Assembly (NCBI RefSeq): GCF_014646075.1
Contig: NZ_BMMT01000001.1
Span: 124,001 to 188,000 of the forward strand
Origin: Saccharopolyspora thermophila
GTDB taxonomy: Bacteria; Actinomycetota; Actinomycetes; Mycobacteriales; Pseudonocardiaceae
Length of the DNA: 64,000 bases
Direction: 5' to 3'
Part shown: in pieces, positions 7,712 to 16,940 of the stretch
Layout of the letters: each line of letters starts with the position of its first letter
How positions within the stretch are numbered: position 1 is the first letter of the stretch
Translations under genes and position numbers: made by a program
Notes under the pieces: model-generated
What the model was told of the DNA's origin: nothing
What the model saw: the letters and a program-made list of their open reading frames with translations, nothing else
Database searches by the model: none

Positions 7712-9697
7712 TCAGCGGATGTGGAGGCGTTCGGTGCGGACGAAGGAGATCGTGTAGCTCTTCCACGGGTTGTCGTAGCCGAAGGTGCGGTCGATCGCCT
7801 GGCGGGCGTGCAGGGCGTTCTCCACCAGGGAACTCGCCAGCAGCTCCGTGGCCGGGGCGCTGCCCTCCGGGACGTCCGGGATCTTCGCCGTCGGCTTGCC
7901 GCCCAGCAGGTCGTCCACCGCGCGCAGCGCCGGGACCGCCACCGCCTGCTCCGCCTCGGGCCGGAACGCCAGGGTCGCGACGTCCTGCCGCAGCGCGTCC
8001 AGCGCGATGGCCGCGTCCCGGGTCGCGCGGTCGTCGTCGGTCTCCTCACCGGTGCCGTCCAGTAGCGCGGGCATCCCGAGCAGGTCCTGCGTGCGGCGCA
8101 GCGCCAGCACGTGCGCGGCCTGCAGCGCGGTCGGGAGGTCGACGCCCTGACCGGCGGCGCGGACGCTGCGCAGCAGCTCCGACACGGCCCACACGGTCGA
8201 CCGCACCGCTCCGCGCACGTCCGGCAGGATGCTGCTCGGCAGCACCAGGTAGCTGACGTAGCCGACGATCAGCGCGATGGCCGCGCCGACCGCGGTGTTC
8301 GCCGCGAAGCTGATCCCCACGTTCACCAGCGGCCGCTCCAGCCGCATCGCCTGGTCGACCACGGTGATCACGATCAAACAGCTCAGCAGCACCTGGTAGT
8401 CGGTGCGCAGCCGCGGCATGTTCAGCAGCATCCCGGCGATCACCAGCGGCACCAGCAGGAACGCGCCCGGCAGCAGCGTGATCACGATGGCCAGCGCGGT
8501 CACACCCAGCACCGCGCCGCCGGTGCGCTCCAGCGCTCCCGTCATGCTGTCGCGGGCAGCGGGCTGCAGCACCACGTAGAGCGCCAGCAGCAGGCTGGAG
8601 GCCGAGGGATCGCGCAGCAGCGCCACGATCACCATGCCGAAGGCGACCGCGAGCGTGCAGCGCAGCGCGTGCCGGAACAGCGACGACCGGAACGACAGGT
8701 GCGCGCGCACCGCGCCGAGCAGCCGTTCGCGCCGCGCGCCCGGCGCCGGTGGCGGCAGCGGGGTATCCACCCGGCGCACCACCGCGGCGCGGATCCGGTC
8801 CAGGCCCTGGTTGATGCCCTGCACCGCGTCCGGCAGGTCCTGTCGCCCGCCGCGGGCCACGACCGCCTGGGCCGGGTCGCGCCGGGCCGCCGCGGGCAGT
8901 CCCGTGCAGGCGCGGGCGCGCACCGAGCGCGCCAGCTCGGCAGCGACCTGGTCGGCCTCCGCGACGATCTGGCGCAGCCGCTCGGCCTCGATCCGGTCGC
9001 TCTGCTGGGCCTGCGCGAGCAGCGTCTCCCGCGCCGCGCGGAACCGGGCCGCACCGGCCAGCACCTGGCCCAGCCACGTGCTGGAGCCGTCCGCGCGCCA
9101 CGCGGCGGCGGCCGACTCGACCACGCCCGGCCCGCGCGCGAGAAGCGTCCGGGCGACCGCGACGCGGGTGGCCCGGGTGGGATCGCTCAGGCCGATCACG
9201 ACCCGCAGGACCAGGGCGAACAGCGCCCCGGCGACCGACGAACCGAGCAGCACCAGCACCGGCTGGTCGGCGCCGATGCCGGTGGTGGTGGACACCAGCG
9301 TCGCCGCGGCGAAGGTCTGCCCGCCGACGTGGTAGTGCTCGCCGAGCGCGGGCAGCATGCCGGTGCCGAACACCACGACGGCGACCACCGCCCCGGCCAG
9401 CACCGGGACGTTCGCCAGCAGCGGGCCGACGGTCATCGTCAGCACCAGCGCCGGGGTGAACCAGGCGAAGCGGTACAGGTCGGACCGCAGCGACTGGCCG
9501 CCGCTGGCCACCAGCGCCAGCACCGCGGTCAGCCCGGCGACCAGGGCCGGGGTGTGCAAGTCCAACAGCCAGCCGATGGCGGTCCCGACGACCACGGCGA
9601 CGAGCACCAGCACGGCGTACTGGCGTTGTCGGGGGTCCGGTGCTCCTGACTGGGTGGTCAGCCGCTCCCGCACTCGTGTCCACACCGATTTAGCCAC
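7712..9697 (-). CDS. FUSC-family (aromatic-acid-exporter-like) membrane protein
   Basis: About 661 aa, with two blocks of hydrophobic helices. The first (YAVLVLVAVVVGTAIGWLL through ALFALVLRVVIGL) and the second (TLAVAFGMVIVALLRDPSA through IALIVGYVSYLVLP) are separated by a soluble helical region, and a soluble C-terminal domain follows. This duplicated layout is typical of the FUSC/YccS superfamily, linked to fusaric-acid resistance and aromatic-acid export. The substrate here is unknown. The start is uncertain: the GTG at 9697 (MAKSVWTRVRERL) is used, but a GTG at 9763 is possible. It is convergent with thiG and sits inside the thiamine region with no obvious functional link. Confidence 0.75.
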   Translation of the reverse strand: MAKSVWTRVRERLTTQSGAPDPRQRQYAVLVLVAVVVGTAIGWLLDLHTPALVAGLTAVLALVASGGQSLRSDLYRFAWFTPALVLTMTVGPLLANVPVLAGAVVAVVVFGTGMLPALGEHYHVGGQTFAAATLVSTTTGIGADQPVLVLLGSSVAGALFALVLRVVIGLSDPTRATRVAVARTLLARGPGVVESAAAAWRADGSSTWLGQVLAGAARFRAARETLLAQAQQSDRIEAERLRQIVAEADQVAAELARSVRARACTGLPAAARRDPAQAVVARGGRQDLPDAVQGINQGLDRIRAAVVRRVDTPLPPPAPGARRERLLGAVRAHLSFRSSLFRHALRCTLAVAFGMVIVALLRDPSASSLLLALYVVLQPAARDSMTGALERTGGAVLGVTALAIVITLLPGAFLLVPLVIAGMLLNMPRLRTDYQVLLSCLIVITVVDQAMRLERPLVNVGISFAANTAVGAAIALIVGYVSYLVLPSSILPDVRGAVRSTVWAVSELLRSVRAAGQGVDLPTALQAAHVLALRRTQDLLGMPALLDGTGEETDDDRATRDAAIALDALRQDVATLAFRPEAEQAVAVPALRAVDDLLGGKPTAKIPDVPEGSAPATELLASSLVENALHARQAIDRTFGYDNPWKSYTISFVRTERLHIR

Positions 9698-9878
9698 GCT
9701 GTCGAAAACCCCTGTCGTCGTCGTGCGCGCAGCGCGCGGCGGACCGCGTACCGGCGGCGGCACGCGGTCCGGGAATTACGCGCGTCTCGACCCGTATGTC
9801 GACGAAACACGCCATTCGGGTTACAGACCCGGAGCGAAGATCACTCTATTAGGGGGACGGTTCGGGGATGGTCGGGGT

Positions 9879-10754
9879 TCAGATCGAGCGCGGGCTGATC
9901 CGCCAGAACGTCGAGACCGGCCCCACCCCGGAACCCAGCGGGTAGGCGTGCGAAACGCTGCGGGTGACGAACCGCTTGCCGCTGCGCACCGCGTCCGGCA
10001 CCGAGGCGCCCTTGGCGAGCGCGGACGTGATCGCCGAGGCGAACACGTCACCGGCGCCGTGGGTGTGCACCGTCGCGTAGCGCGGCCCCGGCAGCGGGAT
10101 CGCCTCGGTGCCGTCGAAGAGCAGGTCGACGCACTCCGGGTCGTCGGGCAGGTGACCGCTTTTCACCAGCACCCACTCCGGGCCGAAGTCGTAGATCGCC
10201 TTCGCCGCGTCCAGCAGGTCGGCGCGGGTGCGCGCGTCGATCCCGGTCAGCAGCCGCACCTCGTCCAGGTTCGGGGTGACCAGCGTGGCCCGCGGAAACG
10301 CCTGGTGCCGCAGGGCGTCGAGGGCATCCGGCCGCAGCAGCGGTTCGCCGCTGCGGGAGGCCGCGACCGGGTCGACCACGAACGGGGTCCGGCCCGCGCG
10401 GCCGATGCCGTGCCTGTCGCACACGTCCAGCACGGCCTCGATGGTGGCCGCGGAGGCGAGCACCCCGGTCTTGGCCGCGTCCACCCCGATGTCGGAGGCC
10501 ACGGCGTCGATCTGCGCGGCCACGGTCTGCGGCGGGATCTCCACCAGCCCGGTGACGCCGACGGTGTTCTGCACGGTCACCGCCGTGACCGCGGTCATGC
10601 CGTGCACCCCACAGGCGAAGAAGGTGCGCAGGTCGGCGTGCATCCCGGCGCTGCCGCCGGAGTCGGACCCGGCGATGGTTAGCGCGGTGGGTGGGGCGGT
10701 GTCGTTCGCGGGCCGAATCGCGCGCCCGGCCGCAGTCTCGTGCATCCAGTTCAT
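9879..10754 (-). CDS. thiD: Hydroxymethylpyrimidine (phosphate) kinase ThiD
   Basis: This 291-aa ribokinase-fold protein has [19 protein letters not shown] near the start (residues 21-40), which is the HMP-binding and GxDSxGxxG signature, then [25 protein letters not shown] and WVLVKSGHL. The product should be HMP-PP for ThiE. One oddity: the anion-hole motif reads HGAGD (Asp236), where bacterial ThiD usually has GTGC with a catalytic Cys; Asp here is more like other PfkB-type kinases. The C-terminus ([13 protein letters not shown]) is intact. The ATG at 10754 lacks a clear Shine-Dalgarno; the ATG at 10745 is an alternative. It lies 106 nt downstream of thiC, beyond a hairpin. Confidence 0.88.
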   Translation of the reverse strand: MNWMHETAAGRAIRPANDTAPPTALTIAGSDSGGSAGMHADLRTFFACGVHGMTAVTAVTVQNTVGVTGLVEIPPQTVAAQIDAVASDIGVDAAKTGVLASAATIEAVLDVCDRHGIGRAGRTPFVVDPVAASRSGEPLLRPDALDALRHQAFPRATLVTPNLDEVRLLTGIDARTRADLLDAAKAIYDFGPEWVLVKSGHLPDDPECVDLLFDGTEAIPLPGPRYATVHTHGAGDVFASAITSALAKGASVPDAVRSGKRFVTRSVSHAYPLGSGVGPVSTFWRISPRSI

Positions 10755-10802
10755 GGTACGGCCCCGATCCTGCTGATCATCCCGGGTGCCCGACGGCCGG
10801 GG

Positions 10803-10848
10803 GGCGATTCCAGTGGTGATCGACGTGTCGCCGGCCACTGGAATCGCC
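10803..10848 (-). terminator. Hairpin terminator after thiC
   Basis: GGCGATTCCAGTGG (10803-10816) and CCACTGGAATCGCC (10835-10848) form a perfect 14-bp stem 12 nt past the thiC stop. It may terminate or attenuate readthrough into thiD. Confidence 0.75.
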
Positions 10849-10860
10849 GTTCCCCGGTGC

Positions 10861-12612
<1,752 letters not shown>

Positions 12613-12633
12613 TGTCTGATATGTCGTCGCCAG

Positions 12634-12662
12634 AGGCTAGCCGCCGCCCCCACTCCTGCCAA
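12634..12662 (-). promoter_or_regulatory. Predicted promoter of thiC
   Basis: On the minus strand TTGGCA (12662-12657) and TAGCCT (12639-12634) are spaced by 17 nt, a good vegetative-sigma match. The start of transcription would be about 15 nt before the riboswitch. Confidence 0.6.
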
Positions 12663-12726
12663 CCCCCGTTCACCCTCCTGACGGCAGGGGCGGTGTGCCG
12701 TTGGTCTCGTGACCCGCGGGTTCTGA

Positions 12727-13308
12727 TCAGTCCTCGTCGTCGGCGAAGGGGTCGCCGTGCTCGGCCGGGTTCCAGGACAGGCCCGGCACGCCCCAGCCGT
12801 TGCGCCTGACCATCTTCTTCGCCGCGCGGGCGTGCCTGCCGACCAGGCGATTCAGGTAGAGGTAGCCGTCAAGGTGGTCGGTCTCGTGCTGCAGACAGCG
12901 GGCGAAGAAGCCGGTGCCCTCCACCTCCACCGGATTACCGTCCACATCGGACCCGGTGACCTTCGCCCAGCTCGCCCGGCCGGTCGGGTACGACTCACCG
13001 GGCACCGACAGGCAGCCCTCCCAGTCCTCGTCCGGGTCCGGCATCGTCTCCGGGATCGCCGAGGTCTCCAGCCGCGGGTTGACCACCACGCCGCGGTGCT
13101 GGACGCCCTCGTCGTCGGGGCAGTCGTAGACGAACACGCGCAGGTCCACGCCGATCTGGTTGGCCGCGAGCCCGACCCCGTTCGCGGCGGCCATGGTCTC
13201 GAACATGTCCTCGACCAGGGTGCGCAGCGTGTCGTCGAACCGCTCCACCGGACGGGTCGGGTTGTGCAGCACCGGGTCGCCGACAATGCGGATCGGGTGA
13301 ACAGCCAT
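12727..13308 (-). CDS. def: Peptide deformylase
   Basis: This 193-aa metallohydrolase removes the N-formyl group from new proteins. All three family motifs are present: GVGLAANQ (44-51), EGCLS (97-101, metal-ligand Cys99) and HETDH (141-145, two His ligands and catalytic Glu142). The C-terminus has the acidic tail [12 protein letters not shown] common in actinobacterial type I enzymes. Start ATG 13308. It is divergent from the DUF3263 gene; the same def/DUF3263/LytR_C grouping is known in mycobacteria. Confidence 0.95.
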   Translation of the reverse strand: MAVHPIRIVGDPVLHNPTRPVERFDDTLRTLVEDMFETMAAANGVGLAANQIGVDLRVFVYDCPDDEGVQHRGVVVNPRLETSAIPETMPDPDEDWEGCLSVPGESYPTGRASWAKVTGSDVDGNPVEVEGTGFFARCLQHETDHLDGYLYLNRLVGRHARAAKKMVRRNGWGVPGLSWNPAEHGDPFADDED

Positions 13309-13475
13309 GGGCCGGACCTTAGCGGTTCAGCCGGATGCCGCCGACGGGTGTCGTGCCGCCACCGGGCGGCATGATCCGGTCACGGCCGGTGAACCACCAT
13401 GGTGTAATGAAGAAGGATCACAGCACTGTGATTCCGGCGAACGCGGGAAGCCCCAATCGCAAGGCGAGGAGCCAG

Positions 13476-13919
13476 ATGGACGCCGCTCAAATGCTGACCG
13501 CGCGGGAGATCGCCCGGCAATGCGAGCAACTGGCGCGCCTGCACCAACGGCAGACCTCACCCGAGCCGGCCACCGGGCGGCGGTTGCGGCTCGCCGAACC
13601 GGTCACCCAGCCGATCGAGCGGGTCGTCGAGCCCGTGCCGGAACCCGAACCGGTGCCTCCTTCGGGTGAGCTCGGCGAACGCGAGCGCGGCATCCTGGCG
13701 TTCGAGCGGCAGTGGTGGAAGCGTCCCGGTCCGAAGGAACAGGCGATCCGGGAGCTGTTCGACATGTCGCCGTCGCGGTACTACCAGCTGCTGAACGCGC
13801 TCGTGGACAGTCCGGCGGCGGTTCGGGCAGACCCTATGCTGATCAGACGGCTGCGCAAGGCACGGGCGGATCGGCAGCGCGCGCGGACCGCCCAACGACT
13901 GGGAATCGAGTTGCACTGA
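13476..13919 (+). CDS. DUF3263-family protein
   Basis: A 147-aa protein. Residues about 75-115 match DUF3263, an actinobacterial domain of unknown function that looks like a small helix-turn-helix: ERGILAFERQWWKRPGPKEQ then IRELFDMSPSRYYQLLNAL. The N-terminal half is variable and rich in Pro and Glu; the C-terminus is basic (RRLRKARADRQRARTAQR), fitting nucleic-acid binding. The ATG at 13476 is chosen for AGGAG 4 nt upstream; an ATG at 13407 without a Shine-Dalgarno would add 23 residues. The stop overlaps the next gene (TGATG), so the two are co-translated. Confidence 0.75.
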   Translation: MDAAQMLTAREIARQCEQLARLHQRQTSPEPATGRRLRLAEPVTQPIERVVEPVPEPEPVPPSGELGERERGILAFERQWWKRPGPKEQAIRELFDMSPSRYYQLLNALVDSPAAVRADPMLIRRLRKARADRQRARTAQRLGIELH

Positions 13920-14524
13920 TGACTTCTGGGGAACCGTCCTCCGGGCCATCGAGAGCCAGGATCGCCGGAATCGGCCTGATCGGGATCGGGGTGATCGCGG
14001 GCGCCATCGGCATCGGCACGCTGGCCTTCGGCGGCCAGGAGTCGGACTCGGCCCAGCCGCTGCCGCCGAGCCCCGACACCGTGCCCGTCGCCGCCCCGTC
14101 GAACCCGCCCGCCACCTCCAGCGCCGGCGCGCCGAGCCCCACGCAGGCGCCTCCGCCGCCCGAGCCGGTGGCGCCCCCGCAGCAACCGACCCAGGACGTG
14201 CCGGTGGGCTCCGGTGACGGTGCGGCGCTGGTGGTCGTGCGGGTCTACAACAACAGCACGATCAGCGGGCTGGCGCACCGGGCGGCCGAGGACCTCAAAC
14301 GGGCCGGGTACGACGTGCCGGAGATCGGCAACTACTCGGGGGGCATCATCCCCACCACGACGGTGTACTTCCGGCCGGGCACCGATGAGGAGCGCCAGGC
14401 CCGGGAACTGGCGGCCCGCATCGGGGCGCGCGCGGAACCGCGCTTCGACGGCATCCGCAACGCCAGCCCGGGGCTGATCGCGATCATCACCAACGACTAC
14501 AAGGGCACCACCGTCGGCAAGTGA
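13919..14524 (+). CDS. Membrane-anchored LytR_C-domain protein (VirR-like)
   Basis: The protein has 201 aa: a short cytosolic N-terminus, one membrane segment (IAGIGLIGIGVIAGAIGIG, about 14-35), a Pro-rich linker (PSPTQAPPPPEPVAPPQQP), then a LytR_C domain (about 100-195) with VVRVYNNSTISGLAHRAAEDL and GYDVPEIGNY. It lacks the catalytic LCP domain, so it resembles mycobacterial VirR (Rv0431), a stand-alone LytR_C protein affecting cell-envelope integrity and vesicle release. ATG 13919 overlaps the DUF3263 stop. The cell-envelope role is inferred from that homology and position. Confidence 0.8.
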   Translation: MTSGEPSSGPSRARIAGIGLIGIGVIAGAIGIGTLAFGGQESDSAQPLPPSPDTVPVAAPSNPPATSSAGAPSPTQAPPPPEPVAPPQQPTQDVPVGSGDGAALVVVRVYNNSTISGLAHRAAEDLKRAGYDVPEIGNYSGGIIPTTTVYFRPGTDEERQARELAARIGARAEPRFDGIRNASPGLIAIITNDYKGTTVGK

Positions 14525-14603
14525 CCTTCTCGTCCCCCCGTTTCGGCAAACCTGGTGGATCGGTCGCCTAGCGCCCCTACCCAGGCGCCCGCGGGGACCC
14601 AAG

Positions 14604-14631
14604 AAGTTCCCAAGTTCGAACTTGGGAACTT
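14604..14631. repeat. Perfect 28-bp palindrome
   Basis: AAGTTCCCAAGTTC (14604-14617) is followed with no spacer by its exact reverse complement to 14631. It lies between the 3' ends of the LytR_C gene and pssA, beside an AAA-ATPase remnant. A loop-less palindrome of this AT content stands out from the GC-rich surroundings. It may be an operator-like site, a cruciform or a scar; its stem could also terminate both converging transcripts. Confidence 0.85.
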
Positions 14632-14635
14632 GCGG

Positions 14636-14762
14636 GGCGGCGCCCTTGACCGCCAGCACGTGCAACCCCGCTGCCCACCAGCGCGCGCACCAGGAACGTC
14701 CTGCCGCAGCCCGGCGGGCCGCACAGCAGCACCCCGCGAGCTTGGAGCCCTCGCTCAGCGCG
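14636..14762 (-). pseudogene. Decayed AAA-ATPase fragment (Walker A region)
   Basis: On the minus strand one frame reads GVLLCGPPGCGRTFLVRAL, the Walker A region of a Cdc48/FtsH-like AAA ATPase with the last K of GCGKT changed to R. A shifted frame immediately after reads LHVLAVKGA, matching the next strand of the same family. No start codon or downstream AAA motifs remain, and the palindrome at 14604-14631 interrupts what follows. In mycobacteria a large AAA-ATPase gene lies just downstream of pssA (from memory), so this looks like the remnant of that ortholog after a deletion. It overlaps the last codons of pssA. Confidence 0.7.
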
Positions 14763-15690
14763 AAGCGCTGTCGTTGCGGCCGCGCCGCAGCTCCAGGCGG
14801 CGCCAGCTGCGCCGCGGCCCGTCGGGGTGGCTGTAGCGGCGCGGCAGCCGCACGCGGCGCGCCGCGCCCGCCACGCGCCGGCGTAGCGGTGGGCGCAGCC
14901 CCAGACGTCGCTGACGGCGGATCGCCCGCCGTTCGCGCGGCGGCGCCTCCCACGCCTCCGGGTGCCTGGCCAGCCAGTTGTGCCGGTACAGCGCGTACGG
15001 CATGTGCAGCAGGTACAGCACCATTGCGATGGCCAGCGAGATCAGCGGGAACATGATGATCCCGGCCGCCAGCACCGCCACCAGCACGAGCAGCGGCGCG
15101 ACGGCCTTCGGCGGCACCCTGACGGTCTTCAGCGACAGCGTGGGCAGCCGGCTGACCGCCAGCGCCGCGATCAGCAGCATCCAGCCCATCACCACGTTCT
15201 GGTCCGACCACCAGCCGGGGTGGCCGAAGTGCGCGGTGAGGATGATCGGCAGCAGGGCGAGCAGCCCGGCCGCCGGAGCGGGCACCCCGACGAAGAACTC
15301 CTTGGCGTACGGGGGCTGGTCGGCGTCCTCCAGCAGCGTGTTGAAACGCGCCAGGCGCAGCACCATGCACACCGCGAAGATCAGCGACACCACCCAGCCG
15401 GCCCGGTTGTCCTGCAGCTGCCACGCGTACAGCGTCAACGCCGGGGCGACCCCGAAGGACATCGCGTCGGACAGCGAGTCGAGCTCGGCGCCCATCTTCG
15501 AGGTGGCGTCGAGCAGCCGGGCGAGCCGCCCATCCAGCCCGTCGAGCACCGCGGCGACCGCCACCGCGGCGATCGCGCCGGTGAGGTGGCCGGCCAGCGC
15601 GAACTGGACCGCCGAGAGCCCGGCGCACATCGCCAGCACGGTGATGGCGTTGGGCAGCAACCGGACGCCGGGGGTGGTGCGCATGCTCAT
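14755..15690 (-). CDS. pssA: CDP-diacylglycerol-serine O-phosphatidyltransferase
   Basis: The 311-aa membrane enzyme makes phosphatidylserine. The CDP-alcohol phosphotransferase signature is present at about residues 50-75 ([26 protein letters not shown] in parts: [12 protein letters not shown] and GAELDSLSD). About seven hydrophobic segments follow, including [10 protein letters not shown] and [19 protein letters not shown]. The C-terminal 60 residues are Arg-rich and look extended past the usual end; reading into the ATPase remnant may have supplied the tail. ATG 15690 overlaps the psd stop (ATGA), so pssA is translated after psd in one operon. Confidence 0.9.
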   Translation of the reverse strand: MSMRTTPGVRLLPNAITVLAMCAGLSAVQFALAGHLTGAIAAVAVAAVLDGLDGRLARLLDATSKMGAELDSLSDAMSFGVAPALTLYAWQLQDNRAGWVVSLIFAVCMVLRLARFNTLLEDADQPPYAKEFFVGVPAPAAGLLALLPIILTAHFGHPGWWSDQNVVMGWMLLIAALAVSRLPTLSLKTVRVPPKAVAPLLVLVAVLAAGIIMFPLISLAIAMVLYLLHMPYALYRHNWLARHPEAWEAPPRERRAIRRQRRLGLRPPLRRRVAGAARRVRLPRRYSHPDGPRRSWRRLELRRGRNDSASR

Positions 15691-16409
15691 GAGTCGTGCT
15701 TCCCCCGCGGCAGTTCGGCGAGGACGGTCTCGCCGCCCACGGTGCGCTGGCCGGGCTCGACGAGGACCCGGCTGCCCTGGGGCACGTAGAGGTCCACGCG
15801 GGAGCCGAACCGGATCAGCCCGTAGGTGCTGCCGGCCTGCACCAGGTCGCCCTCCTGGACCGAGCAGACGATGCGGCGGGCGACGAGCCCGGCGATCTGC
15901 ACCACGGCGACCTCGGTGCCGTCGTCGGTGCGGATGAGCAGGGAGTTGCGCTCGTTGTCCTCGCTGGCCTTGTCCAAATCGGCGGACAGGAACTTGCCCG
16001 GCCGGTACGCGACGGCGGCGACCTTGCCGCTGACCGGGATGCGCTGGACGTGGACGTCGAAGATGGTCAGAAAGGCGCTGATCCGGGTCATCGGCGCGTC
16101 GCCGAGGCCGAGCTCGGCCGGGGGCACCGCGGTCGTCACGTGCGCGACGGTGCCGTCGGCGGGCGCGACGGCGATACCCGCGCGGGTCGGCGTGGTGCGT
16201 TTCGGTTCGCGGAAGAACCACGCGCACCAGGCAGTGAGGATGCCGCCCAGCACGCCTGCGGGGCGCCAGATGCGGCGCAGCAGCAGCGCGAGCACCGCGG
16301 CGCCGAGCACGAACGGGCGCCCGGCGGGGTGCATCGGCGGGATGGTGTCGCGGGCCAGCGCGGCCAGGTGCGCCAGCGGAGTGTTCTTCGGTTCTTCGGC
16401 GGTGCTCAT
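15687..16409 (-). CDS. psd: Phosphatidylserine decarboxylase proenzyme (archaeal-type short form)
   Basis: This 240-aa protein converts phosphatidylserine to phosphatidylethanolamine. Self-cleavage at the Gly-Ser bond in [13 protein letters not shown] should create the pyruvoyl cofactor. [13 protein letters not shown] and the conserved [18 protein letters not shown] are visible, with two N-terminal hydrophobic stretches ([15 protein letters not shown] and [16 protein letters not shown]) that anchor it in the membrane. ATG 16409 ([11 protein letters not shown]); no strong Shine-Dalgarno is evident. Operon order psd-pssA with overlapping stop and start. Confidence 0.92.
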   Translation of the reverse strand: MSTAEEPKNTPLAHLAALARDTIPPMHPAGRPFVLGAAVLALLLRRIWRPAGVLGGILTAWCAWFFREPKRTTPTRAGIAVAPADGTVAHVTTAVPPAELGLGDAPMTRISAFLTIFDVHVQRIPVSGKVAAVAYRPGKFLSADLDKASEDNERNSLLIRTDDGTEVAVVQIAGLVARRIVCSVQEGDLVQAGSTYGLIRFGSRVDLYVPQGSRVLVEPGQRTVGGETVLAELPRGKHDS

Positions 16410-16937
16410 CGCGGTGCTACGCCCCTGCGTCGGCGGTCGTGGTGCGGCGCTGCGGTCCGGGCGACCGGCGCCGTCGTCGGTACAGCATCGCGGACGCCCA
16501 GAATCCACCGACGCCAGGGGGCGTAGTTGATCACGGACAGCCCGGCTGACCTGCGCTGATCGGACTGGGGGATGCTACCGCCCCGGAACCGCCCGCAGTA
16601 ACCCGCGCGGGTGAAGTGGGGGCGGTCCGCTCAAGTCCGCCCCGGGGTGGGTCGAGGAAACGGGGGAGGAGAAGCGGGGGCCGTTCGGCGTCTCCCCGCA
16701 GACACCGAACGGCCCCCTCTGGTGAAGGTCCGTGCACCCCCCGACGGCGCACGGTCCTTCCTGATCCGCCCCGCGGGCAAGCTGAGCGGGAAAAATGCGG
16801 ACGTCTGTGAGATGTATTCGATCGACGTTTCGTTACGTGGTTCCTAGTGTAATCGAGTTCACAAAACCACCGTAGCCGCTATTGGAGGACCTTGGCGGCC
16901 GTGTTGATGACGGTGAGTCATCCTTTCCATTCAACCG
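16410..16937. other. 528-bp intergenic region upstream of psd
   Basis: No convincing gene is seen; the short open frames have mixed composition. It should contain the psd promoter and terminator-like hairpins. The segment 16790-16870 is noticeably AT-richer than its surroundings and could hold a promoter, but no clear -35/-10 pair stands out. Confidence 0.5.
16676..16717. terminator. 13-bp hairpin terminator in the psd upstream region
   Basis: GGGGGCCGTTCGG (16676-16688) pairs perfectly with CCGAACGGCCCCC (16705-16717) around a 16-nt loop. A weaker hairpin (GGTCCGTGC with GCACGGTCC, one mismatch) follows at about 16727-16756. Together they probably isolate psd from the gene upstream. Confidence 0.65.
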
Positions 16938-16940
16938 TCA
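16908..16940 (-). terminator. Weak hairpin overlapping the stop of the M48-like gene
   Basis: TGACGGT (16908-16914) and ACCGTCA (16934-16940) pair across the stop codon of the minus-strand M48-like gene. The stem is short, so this is a low-confidence terminator. Confidence 0.35.

Noticed and set aside
13781-15628. Very long minus-strand open frame across LytR_C, the ATPase remnant and pssA
   Set aside because: Composition is Arg/Gly/Ala-rich shadow sequence over genes with clear homology in other frames. Only the short AAA-like piece near 14650-14750 carries family motifs, and it was kept as a pseudogene.
16531-16847. Small ORFs in the psd upstream region
   Set aside because: They overlap terminator-like hairpins, lack ribosome sites and conserved features, and have weak codon bias.
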